From the NCBI GenBank assembly GCA_040755755.1, contig JBFLZW010000087.1, forward strand, positions 41,638 to 105,637: a stretch of DNA of 64,000 nucleotides. Direction: 5' to 3'. Below, in pieces: positions 57,859-64,000 of the stretch (within the stretch, counting starts at the first letter, position 1; each line of letters opens with the position of its first letter). Origin of the DNA: a bacterium (lineage in GTDB: Bacteria; SZUA-182; DTGQ01). A program made the position numbers and the translations under genes. Below the pieces are notes generated by a model. That model made no database searches and had not been told where the DNA came from. It saw only the letters and a program-made list of their open reading frames with translations.

Positions 57859-58772
57859 CAGGTAAAAGAGCTGGAGTGAGGTCAATGACAGTTGATGAGG
57901 CTATTGCCAAAATCGAAGATATCCCCACGATCCCGACAATTTTAGGAGAAATTCTGCGGATAACTTCTTCCGAGAGAAGTTCGGTGAATGATTTGACCAG
58001 GATTATCTATTCTGATCAGGCACTGGCTACCAAGATTCTGAAAATGGCCAATTCATCTTTTTACCGGCTGGCTCAGCAGGTAAAAAGCATTGACCGGGCT
58101 ATCGTGGTTCTCGGATTCGAGGAGGTCCGCGCCATAGCTACGGCCATGACAGTTTTTGATTCCGTGTACCTGCGAAAAGACGGGGTCTACTATAACCGGC
58201 TGAGATCATGGAACCATTCTCTGCTCTGCGGCATGGGCACCAGGATATTGGTCAACCAGGTGAAGAATGGCAGGGGGCTTGAATCGGAAGTCTTTGTAGG
58301 AGGATTGATTCATGATATCGGCAAGGTTTTGATGGATCGGAATTTCCCGGAATATTTTGCCAGGGTTTTGGAATTGGTCGAAGAAACATCCATGACTATG
58401 GAATCCGCCGAGCAGAAAATTTTCGGTTTCGATCATGCCCTGCTGGCTGGCAGGTTATTGAAAAAATGGAAATTCCCTGACCAGTTGATCGACATGGTTT
58501 TGCATCACCATCATCCCGTTTCCGGAGAGGATAATCGGTGCTGGATCAGTATACTTTTTGTGGCCGACATGATGTGTCATCAGCTCGGATGTTCAACCTT
58601 TGCCTGTGAGCCCAAACCCAATATCAGGAAGTTTCTCCGTTCCGATTTGATGAAGTCACTCAGGAATAAAGGGTTGCCTCTGACGCCTCCAAATTTTATT
58701 GCTTCTCTCCGAAAATTAAAGGGACATCTGGCAGAGATAGACCGTCTGGCGAACATTTTTCTCCCTTCTTAA
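57855..58772 (+). CDS. HDOD-domain protein
   Basis: 305 aa; a second ATG at 57888 is also possible. [20 protein letters not shown] and [20 protein letters not shown] are the classic HDOD opening, and the C-terminal part holds [20 protein letters not shown] and HHHHP, remnants of an HD fold. Such proteins take part in signalling and are often paired with regulators. Coupled with the sigma-54 activator upstream. Confidence 0.88.
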   Translation: MTGKRAGVRSMTVDEAIAKIEDIPTIPTILGEILRITSSERSSVNDLTRIIYSDQALATKILKMANSSFYRLAQQVKSIDRAIVVLGFEEVRAIATAMTVFDSVYLRKDGVYYNRLRSWNHSLLCGMGTRILVNQVKNGRGLESEVFVGGLIHDIGKVLMDRNFPEYFARVLELVEETSMTMESAEQKIFGFDHALLAGRLLKKWKFPDQLIDMVLHHHHPVSGEDNRCWISILFVADMMCHQLGCSTFACEPKPNIRKFLRSDLMKSLRNKGLPLTPPNFIASLRKLKGHLAEIDRLANIFLPS

Positions 58773-58857
58773 GAAGCGGAAAGAGGAAGACCGGGCATCT
58801 TTCAACGGAATAGTATAAGTCAAGAGGCCCGGCCTGATGAATCGTGGTATCTCCCTT

Positions 58858-61785
58858 TTATTTGCACCCAAACCATGAACCAATGGTTCCAATAAAGCAC
58901 ATCTTCGACTTGTCATCGGAAGACCCGGAAGAAACTGGTGTAGGCACATAGATATAATTGGTCTTGCTGGTATTATTGGGGTCTACCGGTGTTGCGTAAA
59001 TGTCCTGTGATGGTGAGCTTTCAACGTCATATTCATTATATGCGGTCAGCAGTATCCGGTAAGTAGTATTGTTCTGCAGGTTCGTGAGGTTATAGGAAGT
59101 CACATTCCCGACATCGACCTTGTTCCTGAGGTTTCTGATAGAGCCGTTAGTCCCTGAATTGTTCCCGCTGTTTCCCCCCGGGGTTCCCCCATTCATGTCT
59201 CCGCCGTTTCCTCCCGTTCCGCCGGTACCACTATCCATACTCCCTCCATCGCCGCTCGATCCGCCGGGAGTATATCGGCTTGCCGATTGCACAGCCCTGA
59301 TAGCGGAAACATCGTAATAGAGGTTATATCCCTGAGCTTCGGCGACCCTTTCCCAACTGAGCTTGACCGTGGAGCGGTCAACCGAGACCACAATCGAGGA
59401 TGGTTCTGCCGGAGGCTCGGCTATGCCCTTGAGTCCGAAGCTGTCTTTGATGATGTCCCTGTAGGCCCGGTCATATTTAGCTTCATCGACAGCCAGAATA
59501 TCGAGGAGAAAATCCAGGTATGAGACCGGTTCCGCATAGGCGGCAAACAAAAAGAGCGTATTGGCTGTTTTGATTCCATTCTCTCCGTATCTGCGGCGAA
59601 GCTCCTTCCGAAGGTTCCACATGGCCCCGGACAGAATAAGGCTGCTTTCGTAAAGCTCATCTCCATAATTCAGCCGGTAATGCAGGTCATTTTCCAGATC
59701 CCGTAAGGCTCCCTGATTCCAGAAGCCACCCTCGGCGATCAGAGAATCATTATTGATAGTGCAGGCCCAGTAATCGGAAAATGCCTCATGCATGGCATCG
59801 AACTGATTAAACCGGCTGGGATTGGATACAGGATTGCTTTCATAGATAGTATCGGTGACGGCATGACTTACTTCATGGTAGATAATATCTGAATAGAGAG
59901 AAAAATCCTGATATTCAGCCTTATCACCTTCTCCAAGGTAAATCCCGTCACCTTCAAGCCAGTAAGAGTTGTTGATCTCCTCAGTATTGTGAACCGTAAT
60001 GGAGATGGGAAAGAAAGAATCCCTTCTTCCCGGAAAATTAGGGTCTATTGCCTTAAGATATTCAATGAGATAGTTGGCATGATAGTAGGCGTTCAACTCG
60101 TCGATATCCCCGGAGGCACTGATAGTTCCGGTATCCGTTTGGGGATTGTAATCGCTGGCGGCTTTGAGCGTGACCGTGATTTCGTCGGGCCTGTTTCGCA
60201 CGATGTTGCCATTGGTATAGACCAGACCCTCTCCCTCATGGTTCCTGACCTGGAAATAGGTTCCCTTAAGGCTGATATCAAGGATATTATTTGCCGCCTC
60301 ATTGGTGAAAGTAAAACTCCCGTTCTCATCAGTCACTCCCTGGACAGCGTGGTAAACGCCGATATCGTCGATGTTCCATCCGCAGTAATTATAAAAGCTG
60401 TTGGTGGGTCCCATGCCCCAGCGGATAGAAAAGGTCCCCGGATTCCCGCTCAGAAAGGAGGAAAGATCATAAGACACCAGTTTCCATTCTCCATCATAGA
60501 TCGGCTCGAGGGGATTTGACCAGACCACATGCCAGTTGCCCGGCAAGCTGCTGATTTCGATATTGGCTTTATCCGAATTCGATCCTTCAACTCCAAGCCA
60601 GCGCCAGAATCTGAGGACTGTTTTTTTGCTCCCGCTCTGCCTGGTGATTGGCTTTGTAGTCAGGTACTCCCGGTTGGTCAGGTTCTCGTAATAACTGCCG
60701 CGCAGATTGTATCCATAGACAGCGGAGCCGGTATGGCCTGCATCCGGGTCCGTTTCCTCTGATCCCGAAGAGCCTGCCACCGGAATGCCGTATTCCCACC
60801 GAAATAGTGAGGTCCCGGCCCATCCTGGATCCTGGTTGAGATTTTCAAACATCAGAGGAGATGTTTTATCAAGGAGCGTAGCGGTCAGATTGGAAAACGG
60901 GACCGTAAGTATCGTGCCGGGATATTCGGGCAGGATTTGCCCCTCCACTTTTCCGAAAACCGAATAGCGTGCCCGGTCATAGTATTCGATAATACTTCCG
61001 TCCTGGGCATCGATAAAGTACCTCCACCCTTTGGCCAGCCGGGGGCAGGTTGCTTCGATCTCCCAGCATAAGCGGTATGCAACAGGTTGTGTGTCCTGCA
61101 GGGGATAGATAACCAGCCGGGGCTGGTTGCAGGTCAGGGAATCCGGGGAGAGTCCGCGGCTCTGGGCAACCATGCCAATGGCTGTCCGGCTGTCCAGGGA
61201 GGATTGCGGATCGATGGTTATCCCTGGATAGACAGTTCCCCCAAAGGTTAAAAGCTTTCCTGATTGCTGATAGCGCAAGGTCAGATATCCCCCGTAGACG
61301 GGAATTGACTGAGCGTATTGGCTGAACCTGACATACCATATTTCTCCCCGCTGATAAACCCTCTCCAGATGAAAGTCCTGGTAGCTTACCTGGAAAATCG
61401 ATTCGTTTTCCCGGATGAATTTTTTTGATTCCTCAATCAGGTCCGCCTGGCTGCTCAGCTTTCGTTGAGCTTTGCCTGAAGACGAAGTACCGGTAGCCTC
61501 CACCCGCAGATAATTTGCCGTTTGGCTTCGCAGGACCTTCCAATCTCCTCCATTCCTTGCGAGAAAATATCTCCATGATTCATCCTTCTGGAGCCTCTGC
61601 GGAGAGATTATTTGAGCATCCTCTCCGCGGCTCGAATAATTCCCGGTTAAACTTCGTTCCCTTTTTCCCTTGCCGGACTGCAAAAGAGCATAGGCAGGGT
61701 TGTCCCATAAGGCTATTCCTCCAATAAAAATAATCAGAGGCAGCAAGGTGGAAATGGAAGCAAGCAGGCGAACACATTGAACCAT
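58858..61785 (-). CDS. Secreted M4/M36-type metallopeptidase with fibronectin-III and truncated CFI tail
   Basis: 975 aa, strong GGGGGGAG before the ATG. Signal peptide ends near AYA. Order: FTP/PepSY-like propeptide (about 90-270), an inserted jelly-roll domain (LRFWRWLGVEGSNSDKANIE, GWNIDDIGVYH), thermolysin-like catalytic region with HEVSH (637-641) and downstream EAFSDY, then a fibronectin-III domain split by a Gly/Ser/Asn-rich run of about 45 residues, and a final KMCFIGTIGSWFGCK. The last part resembles the CFIATAAYGS sorting tail, here shortened. Likely an extracellular protease. Confidence 0.87.
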   Translation of the reverse strand: MVQCVRLLASISTLLPLIIFIGGIALWDNPAYALLQSGKGKRERSLTGNYSSRGEDAQIISPQRLQKDESWRYFLARNGGDWKVLRSQTANYLRVEATGTSSSGKAQRKLSSQADLIEESKKFIRENESIFQVSYQDFHLERVYQRGEIWYVRFSQYAQSIPVYGGYLTLRYQQSGKLLTFGGTVYPGITIDPQSSLDSRTAIGMVAQSRGLSPDSLTCNQPRLVIYPLQDTQPVAYRLCWEIEATCPRLAKGWRYFIDAQDGSIIEYYDRARYSVFGKVEGQILPEYPGTILTVPFSNLTATLLDKTSPLMFENLNQDPGWAGTSLFRWEYGIPVAGSSGSEETDPDAGHTGSAVYGYNLRGSYYENLTNREYLTTKPITRQSGSKKTVLRFWRWLGVEGSNSDKANIEISSLPGNWHVVWSNPLEPIYDGEWKLVSYDLSSFLSGNPGTFSIRWGMGPTNSFYNYCGWNIDDIGVYHAVQGVTDENGSFTFTNEAANNILDISLKGTYFQVRNHEGEGLVYTNGNIVRNRPDEITVTLKAASDYNPQTDTGTISASGDIDELNAYYHANYLIEYLKAIDPNFPGRRDSFFPISITVHNTEEINNSYWLEGDGIYLGEGDKAEYQDFSLYSDIIYHEVSHAVTDTIYESNPVSNPSRFNQFDAMHEAFSDYWACTINNDSLIAEGGFWNQGALRDLENDLHYRLNYGDELYESSLILSGAMWNLRKELRRRYGENGIKTANTLFLFAAYAEPVSYLDFLLDILAVDEAKYDRAYRDIIKDSFGLKGIAEPPAEPSSIVVSVDRSTVKLSWERVAEAQGYNLYYDVSAIRAVQSASRYTPGGSSGDGGSMDSGTGGTGGNGGDMNGGTPGGNSGNNSGTNGSIRNLRNKVDVGNVTSYNLTNLQNNTTYRILLTAYNEYDVESSPSQDIYATPVDPNNTSKTNYIYVPTPVSSGSSDDKSKMCFIGTIGSWFGCK

Positions 61786-62148
61786 GACGTACTACTCCCC
61801 CCTTCAAATGATGAAATAGAATAACCACGTTAGACTTTATTTACCTTTTCAGCATATTCTGTACCAGGACTGATCTTTTTAAGGAATTAAAAATTGGCTT
61901 GACAAAGCAGGCATCTCTGAGGAAAAAGAGGGATGCTCGTTCTTTGAGGAGGAGAGTGGTGTGTTCTTTTCCGCGAGAGCAAGTGACAGGTTTTTGAACA
62001 GTTCCGGGGATGACTGATTGAATACTGGTTGAGACCGGGAAAAACCGGGAGGGCAGCCCTGAATGAAGGCTGCCCTCCCGGTTCGAGCAAGCAATTATCA
62101 TTATGAGTGAATGAGATTAAACATACCTTAGCAGGAGATTCACCTCAG
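61786..62148. other. Intergenic region between peptidase and silk-like gene
   Basis: 363 bp. It holds the strong hairpin at 62043-62083 and the promoter of the peptidase gene on the minus strand, which I cannot pinpoint. Short ORFs here are not convincing. Confidence 0.4.
62043..62083 (-). terminator. Rho-independent terminator of the silk-like gene
   Basis: AACCGGGAGGGCAGCC (62043-62058) pairs with GGCTGCCCTCCCGGTT (62068-62083), loop of 9 nt; on the minus strand a run of T follows (GGTTTTTCCC). A 16-bp perfect stem. Confidence 0.8.
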
Positions 62149-63234
62149 CTACCAGATAAAAGGAATGAGAGGGAATAAAGCAGAGATAACAGCCGGTGCC
62201 GCTGTAGCTGTGGGAACCAGAACCGTAGGAGCAACAATCGTAGGAGCAACAATCGTAGGAGCAACAACTGTCGGAGCTGCAACGGCTGGAGCTACAACAG
62301 GGGCGGAAACCGTGGGAAATACGGTCAGATCAAGATTGAAGGTTCCTGTCTGGTCAACTCCCAGAGCCTTGACAACGATACCGGTAGCTACACTGACAAT
62401 ACTCCAGGTTCCGGTCATGGTGGTAGGACTGGTCAGGGTCCCGCTGATCTGGAGAGCATAGGTTCCCAGAGCATTAATTCCACTCAAGGTGACAGAATAT
62501 GGAGTAGAGGTTCCATAGACCGTAACCGGCGTCGGGATAGAGGCATTTCCAAAGAGTGTGGCTGTTCCGGTGAGGAATCCGGTCAGAGGATCTTCAACCA
62601 GAGTCAACGTCATATCAGCATACAGGAAACCCAGATACCAGGTTCCGGTCCATGATCCGTCAAACTGCTCGGCAGTAATAGCCGCAGTGGCAGCAGGTGC
62701 CGCAGTAGTGGTTGTAGTAGTAGGCGGAGTGAGCCCGGCCAGAGCTGTCAATATAGCATTCGACGTACTGCTCAGACCTGAAAGACCGCCAAGACCGCCA
62801 TACAGACCGCCTAACCCGCCGTACAGTCCACCCAGACCACCATAGAGGCCGCCCAGACCGAGCATGCCGCCATACAGGCCATACAGACCGCCCAGGCCAT
62901 ACATACCATACAGGCCGCCGTACAAACCGCCATAGAGACCGCCGAGCCCGAACATTCCGCCATACAGGCCATATAAGCCACCATACAGGCCATACAATCC
63001 ACCGTACAGTCCGCCTAATCCATACATACCACCATACAGACCGCCGTACAATCCGCCATACAAACCGCCATAGAGACCACCCAAGCCGTACATACCATAT
63101 AAGCCACCACCATACAAACCGCCATAGGAGCTGTAATACCCTTCGCTTGGCTTGGAAAGAGTGATAATCAGGCAGAGTATCAAGAGGAACGAGAGGCAGG
63201 TTTTCAACCATGATTTTCCAGGGTCTTTCATCAT
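62149..63234 (-). CDS. Silk-like YGGLYG-repeat secreted protein, copy 1
   Basis: 361 aa from ATG 63234 (AAGGAAAG upstream; ATG 63267 lacks a ribosome site). Signal peptide with SWLKTCLSFLLILCLIITLS, cleaved near SEG|YY. Residues about 33-165 are almost only Gly, Tyr, Leu with some Met/Phe: repeats of GGLYGGLYGMYGLGGLYG. A Thr/Ala linker leads to a beta-rich domain (FDGSWTGTWYLGFLYADMTL, LTLVEDPLTGFLTGTATLFG) that recurs in the next gene. The tail repeats APTIVAPTIVAP. No known family recognised. Probably a structural extracellular protein. Confidence 0.75.
   Translation of the reverse strand: MMKDPGKSWLKTCLSFLLILCLIITLSKPSEGYYSSYGGLYGGGLYGMYGLGGLYGGLYGGLYGGLYGGMYGLGGLYGGLYGLYGGLYGLYGGMFGLGGLYGGLYGGLYGMYGLGGLYGLYGGMLGLGGLYGGLGGLYGGLGGLYGGLGGLSGLSSTSNAILTALAGLTPPTTTTTTAAPAATAAITAEQFDGSWTGTWYLGFLYADMTLTLVEDPLTGFLTGTATLFGNASIPTPVTVYGTSTPYSVTLSGINALGTYALQISGTLTSPTTMTGTWSIVSVATGIVVKALGVDQTGTFNLDLTVFPTVSAPVVAPAVAAPTVVAPTIVAPTIVAPTVLVPTATAAPAVISALFPLIPFIW
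62770..63130 (-). repeat. Gly-Tyr-Leu codon repeat tract
   Basis: Irregular tandem units of 9-12 bp (TATGGCGGTTTGTACGGC and variants) encode the YGGLYG run. Codons vary from unit to unit, so the repeat is kept at protein level as well as DNA level. Confidence 0.8.
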
Positions 63235-63323
63235 ACGACTTTCCTTCCCTACAATGAGTGTTTTCATGCATCCTTGAGAATTGCTCTCAAGAGCCTAATG
63301 AAAAATCAGGCTTACACTGGGAA

Positions 63324-63358
63324 GGCAGCCTTCTTCGGAAAAGCTGAAGAAGGCTGCC
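63324..63358 (-). terminator. Terminator-like hairpin of silk-like copy 2
   Basis: GGCAGCCTTCTTC (63324-63336) pairs with GAAGAAGGCTGCC (63346-63358), loop of 9 nt. It follows the stop of the copy-2 gene on the minus strand by 46 bp; only a weak T-run. It shares GGCTGCC with the terminator of copy 1. Confidence 0.6.
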
Positions 63359-63404
63359 CTCGTCTCCTATTACGATATACACCTTCAGACTGAGCCTGTT
63401 AAAC

Positions 63405-64000
63405 CTAGATTACCGGAGCAAGCAGGCTGAGCTTAAAGCTGCCGGTTTCCACCAGTGAAGTACTGTTGGTCAGGGTATAGGTTCCGTCCATAGTGGTAGC
63501 GGTAGTCAGGGTACCAACAATATCAATCGTAAAGGTCATAGTACCAAGGCCAATGCCGGAGCCGCTGAGGATAATCTGACTGTTCAGTGCAGTTCCGGTA
63601 ACATCCACCAGACTGCCCAGCGTGGGATTACCCAGCAGTTGAACATAACCGGACAGGGTTCCCAGCAGAGGATCTACAACCAGGTTGAGAGTCATTGGGC
63701 CGGAAACAAGCCCTGAAGACCAGATACCTTCCCAGGTTCCAGCCTGCTCGGCAGCCGTTAGCGAACCACTTAAGGCGGAGATGAGAGCCAGGGTGCTCAA
63801 ATCACCCATGCCATAGAGCCCGCCCAGACCATAGAGCCCACCCAGGCCGTACATACCATAAAGCCCGCCATAGAGGCCGCCCAGGCCATACAAGCCGTAG
63901 AGCCCGCCATAGAGGCCACCCAGGCCGTACATGCCATAGAGTCCGCCGTAGAGTCCCATGCCGTAAAGTCCGCCGTAGAGACCGCCATACAAGCTTCCTA
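63405..64000 (-). CDS. Silk-like YGGLYG-repeat protein, copy 2 (partial, N-terminus outside window)
   Basis: The frame is open to the window edge, so the visible part is the C-terminal 197 or so residues. It shows YGGLYGGLYGMGLYGGLYGM and similar repeats, then a domain with AGTWEGIWSSGLVSGPMTLN, LVVDPLLGTLSGYVQLLGNP and TMDGTYTLTNSTSLVETGSF. This aligns with the C-terminal domain of copy 1 (GSWTGTW..DPLTGFLTG..TMTGTWS). It ends right after the domain (SLLAPVI) and lacks the PTIVAP tail. It is a tandem paralogue of copy 1. Confidence 0.75.
   Translation of the reverse strand, partial: GSLYGGLYGGLYGMGLYGGLYGMYGLGGLYGGLYGLYGLGGLYGGLYGMYGLGGLYGLGGLYGMGDLSTLALISALSGSLTAAEQAGTWEGIWSSGLVSGPMTLNLVVDPLLGTLSGYVQLLGNPTLGSLVDVTGTALNSQIILSGSGIGLGTMTFTIDIVGTLTTATTMDGTYTLTNSTSLVETGSFKLSLLAPVI

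Noticed and set aside
62558..63271. Alternative open frames over the YGGLYG tract (Pro-rich on plus, Trp/Val- and Cys/Met-rich on minus)
   Set aside because: Repetitive DNA keeps all frames open; only one frame has a signal peptide and a paralogue next door.

Overview
The window looks like chromosomal DNA from an anaerobic, Gram-negative-type bacterium, possibly a poorly sampled lineage. I cannot assign a phylum from sequence alone. Supporting signs are a soluble group 3b-type [NiFe] hydrogenase, a MetF-type methylene-tetrahydrofolate reductase, an archaeal-type V/A-ATPase operon in a bacterial background, secreted proteins with Sec signals, and many dispersed palindromic repeats.

Layout. 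0-3.6 kb: hydBGDA hydrogenase operon; hydB is cut by the window edge. 3.6-6.2 kb: a GT39-type membrane glycosyltransferase, two small AT-rich membrane genes and a MITE-like element. 6.3-10.7 kb: a thrombospondin-type-3 remnant, a chemoreceptor with a recently duplicated Cache domain, an internally deleted IS66 copy with exact 8-bp target duplication, and a decayed IS1380-like transposase. 10.9-16.3 kb: an ABC-2 exporter, a GxxExxY remnant between inverted repeats, a stand-alone LigD phosphoesterase, metF and a B12-type radical SAM protein. 16.5-23.3 kb: a histidine kinase, UPF0158, FmdB and DksA-type small proteins, accC-accB, an M24 peptidase and a TPR protein. 23.8-26.7 kb: a VapBC-type module, an IS982-like transposase whose 3' end is replaced by a signal-peptide ORF, and an unknown protein.

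27-50.4 kb is a bioenergetic island: two Nuo/Mrp-type antiporter subunits plus a separate NuoL-tail peptide, a complete F-type ATPase operon (atpBEFAGDC, no atpH), an AAA/PD-(D/E)XK protein, an M23 peptidase, and a converging V/A-type ATPase operon (H-I-K-E-C-F-A-B-D on the minus strand). The F1 alpha subunit carries an N-terminal domain resembling the C-terminal half of the delta subunit. The V-type K subunit has every Na+ ligand known from Enterococcus hirae NtpK, while the F-type c subunit lacks the Na+ ligands. This suggests a proton F-ATPase and a sodium V-ATPase side by side, linked by a possible H+/Na+ antiporter. The antiporter and F-ATPase operons have near-identical extended -10 promoters.

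50.4-64 kb: a 1.7-kb gene-poor repeat region, then a cell-surface locus. It holds a secreted protein with perfect 43-residue repeats, a large Big_5/beta-propeller protein with a Gly/Trp-rich tail, a sigma-54 activator with a degenerate receiver, an HDOD protein, a secreted M4-type metalloprotease, and two paralogous silk-like proteins made of YGGLYG repeats followed by a shared beta-rich domain; the last runs off the window. These may build an extracellular matrix or surface layer.

At least five families of short palindromic or inverted repeats sit between genes. In one case a repeat supplies the stop codon of a gene.
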